From: Neolewinella aurantiaca
GTDB taxonomy: Bacteria > Bacteroidota > Bacteroidia > Chitinophagales > Saprospiraceae
Direction of reading: 5' to 3'
DNA: 64,000 nucleotides
Assembly (NCBI RefSeq): GCF_008014675.1
Contig: NZ_VOXD01000020.1
Coordinates: forward strand, 54,843-118,842
The notes beneath the pieces are model-generated. The model did not search any database, was not told the DNA's origin, and saw only the letters and a program-made list of their open reading frames with translations. Positions 1-8,636 of this stretch are shown piece by piece. The translations under genes were made by a program, and so were the position numbers. Within the stretch, counting starts at the first letter, position 1; every line of letters begins with the position of its first letter.

Positions 1-795
1 TTCCGGGAGCGCCACTGGAACGTTGGTTATACCCATGCTTACGTAGGGGAGGAGTATAAAGCCGAAGTCGGTTTCGTTCCGCGCAAAGGCTTTTTCACCG
101 CAGCGGTTGAAGCTGAACGCATCGATTATCCCGATAACCCTAATGTGGTCCAGAAAGGCCCCTCCATCGAGGTGCGTGCTTTTTCTCAGCCGGGAGACGG
201 AATCACCGATTACAATTACGATATCAGCTACGGCTGGCAGTACGCCAACACCAGAAGGCTATCCTTCGGAGCCGGTTTTCAGAACATTTACCTGTTCGAT
301 GCATTTGACCCCACCCGAACGAGCGCGACCCCGTTACCTGGTCGCCGCGATTACGGTTACTGGCGGGTTGGTGTGGATTACGAAAGCGATGAGCGTAAGA
401 AATTCAGCTCCAGTTTCGGGGCCGATGTCGGAGAGTTCTTCAACGGTTACAGTTATGGTGTTGGCGGCGGACTGGTCTACCGTTATCAGCCGTTCGGGGC
501 AATCAACCTGCGTTTCAACTACCAGTACATCGACTTGCCGGAGCCTTACGCCAGTACGGCTCTTTTTCTCGTTGGCCCGCGCATCGACCTCACCTTCAGC
601 AAGTCTGTTTTCCTGACCACTTTCCTACAATACAACGAACAGCTGAACAACTTCAACCTGAACGCTCGTTTGCAGTGGCGCTTTGCGCCGGTATCCGATT
701 TCTTTCTGGTTTATACCGACAATTACGATACCCTCGGCTGGACGGCACGGAACCGGTCACTCGTCGCTAAGGCTACTTACTGGCTGAATATTTAA
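1..795 (+). CDS. C-terminal part of a DUF5916 outer-membrane protein (partial, 5' end outside window)
   Basis: The reading frame is open from base 1 to a TAA at 793-795, so the start lies upstream. The 264 visible residues alternate polar and aromatic residues as in an outer-membrane beta-barrel. They end with the pattern SDFFLVYTDNYDT...ARNRSLVAKATYWLNI, which matches the C-terminus of DUF5916 proteins (often annotated as carbohydrate-binding family 9 domain proteins of Bacteroidota). In that family an N-terminal CBM9-like domain precedes the barrel; it would lie outside the window. Substrate and role are unknown. It converges on trmB, and two hairpins lie in the gap. Confidence 0.75.
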   Translation, partial: FRERHWNVGYTHAYVGEEYKAEVGFVPRKGFFTAAVEAERIDYPDNPNVVQKGPSIEVRAFSQPGDGITDYNYDISYGWQYANTRRLSFGAGFQNIYLFDAFDPTRTSATPLPGRRDYGYWRVGVDYESDERKKFSSSFGADVGEFFNGYSYGVGGGLVYRYQPFGAINLRFNYQYIDLPEPYASTALFLVGPRIDLTFSKSVFLTTFLQYNEQLNNFNLNARLQWRFAPVSDFFLVYTDNYDTLGWTARNRSLVAKATYWLNI

Positions 796-798
796 CGG

Positions 799-900
799 TG
801 GAGGAGCTGTCCTCCGAACGGAGCACAAATAGTTCATTCCGCCTCCCTCATCTAAAATGAGCAAGCGAAGCGCCGTAAATAGTGCCTGCGGCAGCACTAT
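799..900. terminator. Two hairpins between convergent genes
   Basis: GGAGGA/TCCTCC (800-805, 810-815) and ATAGTGC/GCACTAT (879-885, 894-900) lie between the DUF5916 gene and trmB. There is no clear T tract, so a termination role is inferred from the convergent position. The second hairpin belongs to a composite element that recurs at 17823-17892. Confidence 0.4.
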
Positions 901-921
901 CAGCTACGAACTACCTTCTCT

Positions 922-1668
922 CTACTTCAACTCCTGCCCGGGTACCCCTTTACCACCGATAATTTCTACGTCTTCGGGACCGAACCGGAACTGAGTGTAG
1001 GTAATCGTTTTACCCAGGCCTTTGTGTAATTTCTCGTAGTACGTTTCCGTGCTCAGTTCAGGGATGGGAAGTGGCTTGCTGTAGATGTCGTGATCGTGGT
1101 AAAGCACTTCAACGGCGGGTTGCTCGGCGAAGGTTTCCTGGGTCCATTCGTAGAGTTCACGACTATCTGTTTTCAGGTGGACGAGGCCGCCGGGCTTCAG
1201 AATGTGACGGTATTGCTTCAGGTAGCGCGCAGCGGTGAGGCGGCGGTTCTCTTTACCCTTCTTGAGGAAGGGATCGGGGAAGGTGATCCATATCTCATCC
1301 ACCTCGCCGGGGGCGAAGAAGGTGGAGATGATCTCGATACGAGTACGGAGGAAAGCGGCGTTTTCCAGCTTACGTTCAATGGCAATTTTGGCACCTTTCC
1401 AGATGCGGGCTCCTTTGATGTCTACACCAATGAAGCTCCGGTCAGGGTACTGGCCGGCAAGGTCTACGGTGTATTCTCCGCGGCCACAGGCGAGTTCGAG
1501 TGTGATCGGGTTGTCGTTGCCGAAGTGCCCCTGGGCCCAGTTGCCTTTGCGGTCGACGGGGAGTCCTCCCTCGCCAACCAGTTCCGGGTTGCGGGGGTCG
1601 AAATTTTCGTAGACGTTGGGGAGTTGGAGAATCTCCGCGAATTTCTGCAGTTTGTTGCGGGTGGCCAT
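922..1668 (-). CDS. trmB: tRNA (guanosine(46)-N7)-methyltransferase
   Basis: The enzyme uses S-adenosylmethionine to form m7G at position 46 in the tRNA variable loop. The SAM-binding segment LELACGRGEYTVDLA and the family signature EIWITFPDPFLKKGKENRRL are both present, followed by FLKTDS-type residues (LVHLKTDSRELYEWT). The start chosen is the ATG at 1668 (protein MATRNKLQKF, 248 aa). An upstream TTG at 1692 overlaps an exact -7 promoter element (TAACTTTG, 1690-1697 on the minus strand), which makes the longer form unlikely. It is transcribed divergently from the dehydrogenase gene at 1791. Confidence 0.93.
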   Translation of the reverse strand: MATRNKLQKFAEILQLPNVYENFDPRNPELVGEGGLPVDRKGNWAQGHFGNDNPITLELACGRGEYTVDLAGQYPDRSFIGVDIKGARIWKGAKIAIERKLENAAFLRTRIEIISTFFAPGEVDEIWITFPDPFLKKGKENRRLTAARYLKQYRHILKPGGLVHLKTDSRELYEWTQETFAEQPAVEVLYHDHDIYSKPLPIPELSTETYYEKLHKGLGKTITYTQFRFGPEDVEIIGGKGVPGQELK

Positions 1669-1689
1669 GGAATTGTAGCTTTGGGGGCG

Positions 1690-1697
1690 CAAAGTTA
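1690..1697 (-). promoter_or_regulatory. -7 promoter element of trmB
   Basis: TAACTTTG on the minus strand fits the Bacteroidota TAnnTTTG element exactly. It lies 22 bases before the trmB ATG, giving a short leader. Confidence 0.55.
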
Positions 1698-1790
1698 GTT
1701 CGTTGATGCGTTAGTTTGTTGGCTTAGCGCAAAAACAAGCTGACGGATCAAATTACCGACGACCCAAAATACGAACGAATCCACCAGCTA

Positions 1791-2624
1791 ATGAATATTC
1801 TAATCACCGGCGTATCCTCCGGCATCGGAGCCACCACCGCAGAACTCTTACTGAAGTCTGGCCACCACGTTTACGGCACGGTTCGGAAGGCGGGCGATGC
1901 CGGTCAACTCACCCGGCATCCTGCGTTCAGCGCCCTGGTCATGGACGTCACGGACCGGCCAGCGATTGTAGAGGCAATGGCGACCATCAAAGCCACCGGA
2001 CAACCGCTCCACGCCGTAATCAATAATGCTGGAATTGCCGTCTCCGGCCCGCTGGAAACCATCGCAGAGGAGGATTATCGCAAACAATTCGATGTGAATG
2101 TATTTGGTAATCTCGCCGTAAGTCAGGAAGCCCTGCCGCTGCTGCATGCCGCCCGCGAAGCCGGAGAAACGAACGTGAAAATCATTAACGTCGGTAGTGT
2201 GTCGGGCTACGTGACTGCGCCGTTTACCAGTCTTTACTCGGCCAGTAAATTTGCTGTGGAAGCGCTCACCGATGGCATGCGCCGCGAACTCATTCCCTTC
2301 GGCATCGATGTCCTCAGCGTAGCTCCCGGCCCCGTTAAAACACCTATCTGGAAGAAAGGAAAAACCCAGACGAAAGCTTTTGAGGGAAACCGTTACTCGC
2401 ATATTCTCAGCAAACTCGCGGCTTACACCGAAGGTGCCGAAGCCGGTGGCGTAGAGCCGGAACTGGTAGCCGGTATCATCCGGGATATGCTGGAAAGTGA
2501 CCGCCCGCGCCCGGACCGACTCGTCATGAAAAGGAACTGGGTTATCCGGCTGCTTATGTTGGCTCCGAAGCGCTGGCAGGACAAATTATTCCTGAAAAAT
2601 ATGGAATCCAATAAACGCTACTGA
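1791..2624 (+). CDS. Short-chain dehydrogenase/reductase (SDR) family oxidoreductase
   Basis: A 277-aa classical SDR with a Rossmann fold. Visible motifs are the N-terminal cofactor loop TGVSSGIG (residues 6-13), NNAG in the middle, and the catalytic Ser...Tyr-x-x-x-Lys set (GSVSG, then YSASK). The family oxidises or reduces alcohols and ketones with NAD(P)H. The substrate cannot be read from sequence; the length and the PGPVKTPIW segment resemble broad-specificity carbonyl reductase or retinol dehydrogenase-like members. The basic C-terminal tail (VMKRNWVIRLLMLAPKRW) may associate with the membrane. It is divergent from trmB. Confidence 0.88.
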   Translation: MNILITGVSSGIGATTAELLLKSGHHVYGTVRKAGDAGQLTRHPAFSALVMDVTDRPAIVEAMATIKATGQPLHAVINNAGIAVSGPLETIAEEDYRKQFDVNVFGNLAVSQEALPLLHAAREAGETNVKIINVGSVSGYVTAPFTSLYSASKFAVEALTDGMRRELIPFGIDVLSVAPGPVKTPIWKKGKTQTKAFEGNRYSHILSKLAAYTEGAEAGGVEPELVAGIIRDMLESDRPRPDRLVMKRNWVIRLLMLAPKRWQDKLFLKNMESNKRY

Positions 2625-2769
2625 TCGGGTGCAAATGGCGGTTTCCGGGATAAGACTCCGGGAGGTTTCCTGCCTGGAATACGCTCTGAGTTCCCGGGGG
2701 CAGTAGTGGCCGTGTAGAGATTTTTGTGATCCGCAAAACCAGAACAGAAGAAACCCGTTCATATTTGAA

Positions 2770-3429
2770 ATGACTTCCCGCCACTACTCCCAACTTTACC
2801 GGCAGCTACGCGACCTGGATCCTCACGATTACCAGAAGGTTATTCGTCGTTACGAAGAAAAAGAAACAGAGCTCGGCCGTCTTGATACGCTGGAATATTT
2901 CGAGCTTACGGTTTTCTATACGGACGCCCTGTACCAAACCGGTGCTTTCCGGCAGCACCAACTTATGGTCGATCTGGTAATCGAAACGAGTATCAGGGAC
3001 AGCTTCGTGGAAGTTGAGGATTTCTGCGAAGACATCTATCAGTTCATGCTTTTCCGCAAAGCCGCCGCTGCTTATCGTTTACGCGATTTCGAAACGGCTA
3101 TCCACATCGGCCGTGAGTTGATCCGGATCGATAGCGGCCGGAGATTGTATGTCCGCTTTCTCCGGACGGCCCTGTTCAAAGAGCAAATTAACATATTGCA
3201 ATTCGGCCGTGCGGCGTTCATCTTTTTCACCTTGTTTGCTGCACTGCTGATTACCATCAACCTATTGTTTGTGGCCAACTTCAGCCCCGCGCATGTATCT
3301 GTTTTCAGATGGGTTATCGGCGGTGTTTTTACCTTAGGGCTTGCGTTGCTGGCGGGTAGCTACGGTTTTGCCGCATGGCGGGCCCACCGGCAGGCTTTCG
3401 GGTTTCAGCAGAACCAAGTGAACAAATAG
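2770..3429 (+). CDS. Hypothetical protein with helical N-terminal domain and two C-terminal membrane helices
   Basis: A 219-aa protein I do not recognise. Residues 1 to about 135 are charged and helical with a TPR-like look (paired helices rich in Tyr, Arg and Leu; for example YRLRDFETAIHIGRELI). Two hydrophobic segments follow (about 145-168, AAFIFFTLFAALLITINLLF, and about 178-200, WVIGGVFTLGLALLAGSYGF). The short C-terminus is basic. The arrangement suggests a cytoplasmic interaction domain anchored in the inner membrane. The gene stands alone between the SDR gene and the nucleotidyltransferase gene, all on the plus strand. Confidence 0.7.
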   Translation: MTSRHYSQLYRQLRDLDPHDYQKVIRRYEEKETELGRLDTLEYFELTVFYTDALYQTGAFRQHQLMVDLVIETSIRDSFVEVEDFCEDIYQFMLFRKAAAAYRLRDFETAIHIGRELIRIDSGRRLYVRFLRTALFKEQINILQFGRAAFIFFTLFAALLITINLLFVANFSPAHVSVFRWVIGGVFTLGLALLAGSYGFAAWRAHRQAFGFQQNQVNK

Positions 3430-3504
3430 GATAATTTGTTGCTGAATTAACAGGGGGTTAAACCCAATAAGAAAGCAGGAAGCAATTTTTTATAAAACCA
3501 CCCT

Positions 3505-3512
3505 TACCTTTG
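3505..3512 (+). promoter_or_regulatory. -7 promoter element of the nucleotidyltransferase gene
   Basis: TACCTTTG matches TAnnTTTG exactly and is followed by an A/T-rich start region 22 bases before the ATG at 3534. It overlaps the TTG that would start a longer reading frame, so the longer form is unlikely. Confidence 0.6.
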
Positions 3513-3533
3513 CATTTAAACAAAGCATCGATT

Positions 3534-4445
3534 ATGAGCAAGCCAACATTAGTAATTCTCGCAGCCGGAATGGGCTCCCGCTACGGCGGTCTGAAGCAGA
3601 TTGACGGCGTAGGCCCCAGCGAGGAGGGTATCATCGAGTACTCCATTTACGACGCCATCCGTGCCGGTTTCGGTAAGGTCGTTTTCGTGATCCGCAAGGA
3701 CATCGAAGCACCCTTCCGCGAAAAATTCGATGGCAAGTTCGGCGATCAGATCGAAGTTGCTTACGCCTTCCAGGGAATGGACAGCTACGTTCCTTCCGAC
3801 GTGGACCACACCAAGCGCGAAAAACCATGGGGAACCACCCACGCCATGCTGGTCGCAAAAGACGTTTGCGACGAACCTTTCGCGGTAATCAACGCCGATG
3901 ACTACTACGGTGTGAAGGGCTTCCAGAAAATGGCTGCTTTCCTCAACGAAGAGGCTGCCCCTGACCTGTTCTCTATGTGTGGCTACGTACTGCACCGTAC
4001 CCTCTCCGACCACGGAACCGTTAACCGTGGCGTAGCGGTAGTAACGGAAGACCACATGCTCAAGGACGTAAACGAGCGCCTCAAGATTGAGCGCGGTGAC
4101 GACGGTAAAGTGACTTACCTCGGCGACGACGACGGCCTGCGCCACGGCCTGGAGGACAACGACGTCGTCTCCATGAACTTCTGGGGTTTCCACCCCTCCA
4201 TCTTCGCAACCATCGAGGCTGGCTTCGCTGAATTTGCCCGCGAAAATACCGGTAACCCACGCGCAGAGTACCTCATCCCTGAACTCGTCGATGGTATGAT
4301 CAAAGACGGTTCCGCTAAAGTAAAGGTCCTCGTCACCGACGACAAGTGGTACGGAGTAACTTATCAGGAAGATAAGCCCCGCGTACAGGAGGCTTTCTCT
4401 AAACTGGTCGCCGATGATGTTTACCCCAGCCCGCTGTTTTCGTAA
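3534..4445 (+). CDS. Sugar-phosphate nucleotidyltransferase family protein
   Basis: A 303-aa NTP-transferase. It opens with the nucleotide-binding signature LVILAAGMGSRYGGLKQ (a GxGxR-type loop plus the Lys of the pyrophosphorylase motif) and carries VINADDYYG, the Asp-containing metal-binding motif. The family makes NDP-sugars from NTP and a sugar 1-phosphate. The exact sugar is not readable; the protein is close in organisation to UTP-glucose-1-phosphate uridylyltransferase-like proteins of Bacteroidota. Codon use is strongly biased to C-ending codons, which suggests high expression. It has its own promoter element at 3505 and a terminator-like stem downstream. Confidence 0.82.
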   Translation: MSKPTLVILAAGMGSRYGGLKQIDGVGPSEEGIIEYSIYDAIRAGFGKVVFVIRKDIEAPFREKFDGKFGDQIEVAYAFQGMDSYVPSDVDHTKREKPWGTTHAMLVAKDVCDEPFAVINADDYYGVKGFQKMAAFLNEEAAPDLFSMCGYVLHRTLSDHGTVNRGVAVVTEDHMLKDVNERLKIERGDDGKVTYLGDDDGLRHGLEDNDVVSMNFWGFHPSIFATIEAGFAEFARENTGNPRAEYLIPELVDGMIKDGSAKVKVLVTDDKWYGVTYQEDKPRVQEAFSKLVADDVYPSPLFS

Positions 4446-4467
4446 GTAAACAGTACATACAAAACAC

Positions 4468-4574
4468 AAAGTGAATCCTCTTGAATGAGGGCAATCCACT
4501 TTCGCCGGAGCGCAGAATACAGAAGTCAGTTGCAGTTGAATATTGTACTGAAGGCTGGGTTCTGCGCTCTTTTT
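4468..4574 (+). terminator. Hairpins and T tract after the nucleotidyltransferase gene
   Basis: An imperfect stem (AAAGTG 4468-4473 with CACTTT 4497-4502) is followed by a 10-bp perfect stem GAGCGCAGAA/TTCTGCGCTC (4508-4517, 4560-4569), which runs directly into a T tract. The loop is long (42 bases) for an intrinsic terminator, but the T run supports the call. Confidence 0.55.
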
Positions 4575-4582
4575 GTTTCCCG

Positions 4583-4603
4583 GGCGCGGCCGCAGGTGCA
4601 AAG
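4583..4603 (-). repeat. Dispersed GC-rich repeat, copy 1
   Basis: Core GCACCTGCGGCCGCGCC read on the minus strand, preceded by CTTT. It lies just after the terminator and 174 bases before the next start codon. The core contains the palindrome GCGGCCGC. Confidence 0.75.
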
Positions 4604-4745
4604 GACCGGTTGAAGGAATAACGGGGATGTCACTCAGTGGCTTTTTCTGCCGAAGCAGGGTTGAAGCTGGTCAGTCTGCTTCCGCCTGAACATCTCGTTA
4701 TGCGAACATAGTTTTATCCCGGGCGCACTTGAATGATTCGTCGCC

Positions 4746-4753
4746 TATCTTTG
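4746..4753 (+). promoter_or_regulatory. -7 promoter element of the SH3-domain gene
   Basis: TATCTTTG fits TAnnTTTG exactly, 24 bases before the ATG at 4777. It lies inside a longer open frame that begins at 4729, so the start at 4777 is preferred. Confidence 0.55.
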
Positions 4754-4776
4754 TGCCCGAAACCATCCCAAACCAA

Positions 4777-5355
4777 ATGGCAACAAAAAAGACGAACAAC
4801 GCCCGCCTCGTTCCCTTCATCATCATGTCGTTGCTCACCCTGATTTTTCTGATCTGGGCGATGCAGCAATGCGGACAAGACGACGGGGACTACGCTATGA
4901 TTGCTGAGCGCGAAGCGCGCGAAACGTATATCGATACTATGCGTCGGGCCGAACAAGAGCGCCAAATACAGGCACAGATCAACGCGGAGGCAGAGGCTCG
5001 CGCTGCTGCGCTATTGCGTGCACGCACCCAGCCTCTACCGGGAGACAGCGTCGTCCGCATGCCTGCTGCTGAAGTCGTCGTGGAAAAAGTAACCACCCTG
5101 TATTCTACCATTAACGGCCTGAACGTCCGATCAGGACCCAGCCTCAAAAACGGAAAAATTGCCCGGCTGGGTTTATACGACGAGGTTGAGTTCGCAGGCG
5201 AAGTAACTGACTCGTTGTACACCATCGACCTGGGTGAAGTCAGCCCTACCGCCCCCTGGGTAAAAGTGAAGCTTAAGGACGGCAAAGAAGGTTGGGTTTT
5301 TGGGGCAGGAGTGTCGTACTATAAATATCAGTTGAAGGGAGTTATTACCGATTAA
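4777..5355 (+). CDS. Membrane-anchored SH3-like domain protein
   Basis: A 192-aa protein. Residues 10-28 form one membrane helix (VPFIIMSLLTLIFLIWAM). A charged, Glu/Ala/Arg-rich coiled-coil stretch follows (about 40-85), and then a bacterial SH3 (SH3b) domain: LNVRSGPSLKNGKIARL... through WVKVKLKDGKEGWVFG, with the usual LNVRSGPS and GWV signatures. SH3b domains typically bind cell-wall peptides, so a periplasmic peptidoglycan-binding role is likely but not shown. It precedes the lpxD-like gene by 73 bases on the same strand and may be co-transcribed with it. Confidence 0.78.
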   Translation: MATKKTNNARLVPFIIMSLLTLIFLIWAMQQCGQDDGDYAMIAEREARETYIDTMRRAEQERQIQAQINAEAEARAAALLRARTQPLPGDSVVRMPAAEVVVEKVTTLYSTINGLNVRSGPSLKNGKIARLGLYDEVEFAGEVTDSLYTIDLGEVSPTAPWVKVKLKDGKEGWVFGAGVSYYKYQLKGVITD

Positions 5356-5428
5356 TGTTGCTGTAACTTCTAATTATAAACTCCCGGTGGGATTGCTGAT
5401 TGAGCTTCCGCCCGAAAACGACCTGGTT

Positions 5429-6343
5429 ATGCGCTTACAAAAAACAATCACCGCTGCCGACCTTGCAGCCAAATTAGGGGCCACGCTCGTTGGAGATGGC
5501 GATCTGGTTGTGTCCGGCATTAACGAAATTCACCACGTGGAAAGGGGAGACCTGACGTTTGTCGACTTCCATAAATACTACGATGTGGCCCTTGGCTCTG
5601 CGGCGTCGGTGATCCTGATTGATCAGGTGCGGCCCTGCCCTCCGGGCAAAGCACTGCTGGTGATCGATGAGCCCTTCAGGGCGTACAACGGTCTGGTGCT
5701 GGCCGAGCGGCCGGAACGACAGATAGCGGGCAATGTGGACCCCTCGGCAGTTATTGGGGTAGGGGCCTGGGTTGCCGCCGGAGCAGTTATTGGCCCCGAT
5801 GTGGTCATCGGAGCAAACTGCCGGATCAACCCCAACGCCGTTATTGGCGAAGGCGTAACAATCGAAGATAACGTTGTGGTCGGGGCCGGAGCGATCATCG
5901 GGGAAGAAGCCTTTTACTTCAAAAAAACAGCAGAAGGCTTCGTCCCCTGGCGCAGCGGAGGCAGTGTGTTGCTTTGCCGCGATGTTGAAGTCGGAGCCAA
6001 TTCCACCATTGCCAGAGGAGTGTCTTCTACGACTACGATCGGGAAGGGCACGAAGCTGGACGCTCAGGTTCAGATTGGCCACGACTGCCGTATTGGCGAG
6101 CATTGTATCATTGCCGCTCAGGTAGGAATTGCTGGGAACACCACGGTAGGGGACTGGTGCATCTTTCAGGGCCAGGTAGGCATCGCCCAGAACCTCACCA
6201 TTGGTGATCGTACGATCATTCTGGCGAAGAGTGGTGTTTCGAAGAGCCTCGAAGGCGGGAAGGAATACTTTGGTTATCCGGCACAGGAGGCCCGGACGGC
6301 CTTCAAGGATCTGGCGGTACTCCGCAGGTTACGCAAAAAGTAA
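5429..6343 (+). CDS. lpxD: LpxD-type UDP-3-O-acylglucosamine N-acyltransferase
   Basis: The LpxD family transfers a 3-hydroxyacyl chain from acyl carrier protein to UDP-3-O-acylglucosamine in lipid A synthesis. The N-terminal uridine-binding domain (ITAADLAAKLGATLVGDGD...FVDFHKYYD) is followed by many left-handed beta-helix hexapeptides (VIGVGAWV, VIGPDVVIG, IGEHCIIAA) and a helical C-terminus. A histidine in QIGHDCRIG sits where the catalytic base is expected. At 304 aa from the ATG at 5429 it is shorter than the usual 340 or so, mainly at the C-terminal end. It could therefore be a paralogue acting on a related nucleotide sugar. No other lipid A gene is adjacent. Confidence 0.8.
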   Translation: MRLQKTITAADLAAKLGATLVGDGDLVVSGINEIHHVERGDLTFVDFHKYYDVALGSAASVILIDQVRPCPPGKALLVIDEPFRAYNGLVLAERPERQIAGNVDPSAVIGVGAWVAAGAVIGPDVVIGANCRINPNAVIGEGVTIEDNVVVGAGAIIGEEAFYFKKTAEGFVPWRSGGSVLLCRDVEVGANSTIARGVSSTTTIGKGTKLDAQVQIGHDCRIGEHCIIAAQVGIAGNTTVGDWCIFQGQVGIAQNLTIGDRTIILAKSGVSKSLEGGKEYFGYPAQEARTAFKDLAVLRRLRKK

Positions 6344-6415
6344 TTTGGCGCAATAAAACGAAGTGCCGGGTGTGGTCGGTTCCTGCTGTCGGGAAGTTTT
6401 GCTCATTAACTTTCT

Positions 6416-6435
6416 TTTGCACCTGCGACCGCGCC
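6416..6435 (+). repeat. Dispersed GC-rich repeat, copy 2
   Basis: TTTGCACCTGCGACCGCGCC; one change (G to A) from the common core. It sits about 100 bases before the rhomboid start codon, pointing toward it. Confidence 0.75.
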
Positions 6436-6533
6436 AGATTAAGCAGCTAAACCGGGAATCTGTAAATTTCCTTTCCTGCCGACACAACTATTCCTGCGCG
6501 AAATCTTTTCATATAAGCGCAACTATCCGATTA

Positions 6534-7535
6534 ATGTTACAATCCATCTGGGACGATGTCCGCCGCGAATTCAGCTTTGGCAATATGATCAACAGGATCA
6601 TCATTGTGAACGTAGCCGTGTTTTTATTCGTCAGCATCGTCTGGATGATTTTCACCGTTGCCGCAGGCCACACGCAGAGTCCGGCGTTCGATTCTTTGAT
6701 GCATTGGTTTTATGCTTCCAGCGACTGGAAGCGTGTGCTGCTCCGGCCGTGGACGATGATTACCTACATGTTCTTACACCAGGGCTTTTTTCACCTGTTG
6801 TGGAATATGCTCTACCTCTTCTGGTTCGGCCGTATTTTCGGTGACCTGTTGGGTGATCGTCGGGTGCTGCCCCTTTATCTTCTTGGCGGCTTTGCCGGCT
6901 TCCTTTTCTATTTCATCGCGTTCAACGTGGGAAGTTTCGGCGCTGGCGGCAGCTACTTGCTGGGCGCAAGCGGAGCAGTCTACTGTATCCTGACGGCAAC
7001 CGCCATCTTCGCTCCCGACTACAATATCCGGCTGTTCATCATCGGGAATGTCCGGCTGAAGTACATCGTGTTTTTCGCGATAATGATGCAGCTTATCGGC
7101 CTTGGCAGTCTGGACAATATTGGTGGCACCTTCGCTCACATAGGGGGGATAATTATGGGTATTTTGTTCGCCTTTTACCTGCGCAGGGGAACCGACCTTA
7201 CCGAGCCTGTCCAGAACTTGTTGGCCTGGATCCAGAAAAAGTGGGCCAATCTGCTGGCACCAAGCAAAGAGCACAAACAGCCCGGGCCCCGCGCTGCGTA
7301 CCGCAGCGGCCGCTCGGTAAAGGAAACCGCCGGGCCCAAGAAGCGCCCGTCGTTTATGCGCAAAGCAGGCGAAACCGCCCCGCGTGCCAAGCCGGCATCT
7401 AACACCTCTGCCCGCTCACAAATGACCCATCAGGAAGAACTCGATGCTATCCTGGACAAGATCAAGGAGCGGGGCTACAACAGCCTTACGAAAGAAGAGA
7501 AAGATTTCCTTTTTCGTGCCTCTAATCAGAAGTAA
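6534..7535 (+). CDS. Rhomboid family intramembrane serine protease
   Basis: A 333-aa membrane protein starting at the ATG at 6534. Six or so hydrophobic segments span residues 20-225. The catalytic Ser lies in GASGA (Ser146) and the catalytic His in FAHIGG (His202). The HxxxN oxyanion motif is visible as FHLLWNM (about residues 86-92). The family cuts transmembrane substrates within the lipid bilayer. A basic, Pro/Ala-rich linker (about 245-305) leads to a helical C-terminal segment with LDAILDKIKERGYNSLTKEEKDFL, a motif common at the end of Bacteroidota rhomboids. It ends 6 bases before the next gene, so the two are almost certainly one operon. Confidence 0.9.
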   Translation: MLQSIWDDVRREFSFGNMINRIIIVNVAVFLFVSIVWMIFTVAAGHTQSPAFDSLMHWFYASSDWKRVLLRPWTMITYMFLHQGFFHLLWNMLYLFWFGRIFGDLLGDRRVLPLYLLGGFAGFLFYFIAFNVGSFGAGGSYLLGASGAVYCILTATAIFAPDYNIRLFIIGNVRLKYIVFFAIMMQLIGLGSLDNIGGTFAHIGGIIMGILFAFYLRRGTDLTEPVQNLLAWIQKKWANLLAPSKEHKQPGPRAAYRSGRSVKETAGPKKRPSFMRKAGETAPRAKPASNTSARSQMTHQEELDAILDKIKERGYNSLTKEEKDFLFRASNQK

Positions 7536-7541
7536 ACCATT

Positions 7542-8591
7542 TTGGTCCGTAAGCTAATATCCCTTCTGGGTAACCTTCTGGCCGCCGTCACCGGAGCCGG
7601 ATTGCTGGCCCGCTTCCTTCCTCCCGATTTCTGGTGGCCACCCTCCATCATCGCTTTGCTACTGCCGGGGCTTTTGCTCCTTACTCTACTCTTCGTGGTG
7701 TGGTGCTTCTACCGCAAGTGGCGCAAGGCACTCATCTTCCCGGTCTTGGTTCTGGTCGCAGCTTTGCCACTTGCCACGCGCCTTTTCTCTTTTGGTGCAG
7801 GAGGAAACAGCGGTGCTCGGGGAGATACGGTTACGCTGATTACAACGAACGTAAGGGCATTTAAGAACGACATTTGGGAGTCGGTGAGCGAAGAGTTGTC
7901 CTTCAGGTTTATCAACCAACGCAAACCGGACGTATTGTTGCTTCAGGAAACCAGAAACGATGGTTCCGATACTCCGTATTTTACGGAAATAAAGGAAGCT
8001 TCCGGACTGGCAAAAAGGCACCAGCCAACCCGTAGAACGGTAGCCACTTACGCCGACGAGCTTGACTTTGTGGCCGACAAATTTTCCGGCGCCGGTGGGT
8101 ACAACGGCTTTCTGGTAACGGATGTGAAAACCAAACTGGGGACCATCCGGGTAATCAATGCCCATCTTCAATCCAACCGCATCACCAAAATGGCAGGCGA
8201 AGTAGGGACTGACGGCGACATGAAGAACGAAATAGACCGGGCGGAATCTATGTTGCGCAGCTACGGTGCTGCTGCTGCCATCCGGGCCAACCAGGCGGAG
8301 GAGATCCGGCGATACGTCCGTGAAAGCCCGCATCCGGTCATCATTGGCGGAGACTTCAACGATGTACCTTCTTCCTATACCTATCAACGGATTCTTACGC
8401 CACGGTTGCGCGATGCATGGGTAGAGAAGGGATTCGGGATGGGAACCACTTTTACCGGCCCGCTACCGGGTTTGCGGATCGATTTTCTACTGGTCGATAC
8501 CAGTCTCAATCTGGTGGAAATGGAACGGTTCGATACCGGTTTCTCTGATCACCGCGGCCTCTCCGTAGAGGTGCAAAAAAGAAGGGAGTAA
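7542..8591 (+). CDS. Endonuclease/exonuclease/phosphatase family membrane protein
   Basis: A 349-aa protein. Three hydrophobic segments (about 5-80) anchor an EEP-superfamily catalytic domain from about residue 95. Visible catalytic motifs are TTNVRAF (Asn), LLLQETR (metal-binding Glu), NAHLQS, GGDFNDVP (Asp/Asn pair), RIDFLL and SDHRG (Asp-His). The family hydrolyses phosphodiesters in nucleic acids, phospholipids or inositol phosphates; the substrate here is unknown. The start is a TTG 6 bases after the rhomboid stop; no ATG gives a complete membrane region. The pairing with a rhomboid gene is common in Bacteroidota. Confidence 0.85.
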   Translation: MVRKLISLLGNLLAAVTGAGLLARFLPPDFWWPPSIIALLLPGLLLLTLLFVVWCFYRKWRKALIFPVLVLVAALPLATRLFSFGAGGNSGARGDTVTLITTNVRAFKNDIWESVSEELSFRFINQRKPDVLLLQETRNDGSDTPYFTEIKEASGLAKRHQPTRRTVATYADELDFVADKFSGAGGYNGFLVTDVKTKLGTIRVINAHLQSNRITKMAGEVGTDGDMKNEIDRAESMLRSYGAAAAIRANQAEEIRRYVRESPHPVIIGGDFNDVPSSYTYQRILTPRLRDAWVEKGFGMGTTFTGPLPGLRIDFLLVDTSLNLVEMERFDTGFSDHRGLSVEVQKRRE

Positions 8592-8615
8592 AGGTTGTGA
8601 AACCCTTACTCCCTT
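8582..8615. terminator. Bidirectional terminator hairpin
   Basis: AAGGGAGTAA (8582-8591) pairs perfectly with TTACTCCCTT (8606-8615). The left arm contains the stop codon of the endonuclease-family gene. It lies between convergent genes and can serve both. Confidence 0.6.
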
Positions 8616-8636
8616 ATTCACCGTTTTAGTTGTTCT

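Noticed and set aside
3549..4601. 350-codon minus-strand frame over the nucleotidyltransferase gene
   Set aside because: Antisense shadow; it only begins with residues encoded by the dispersed repeat.
7308..7320. GCGGCCGC in the rhomboid linker as a repeat copy
   Set aside because: Only the 8-base palindrome matches; the flanks differ.
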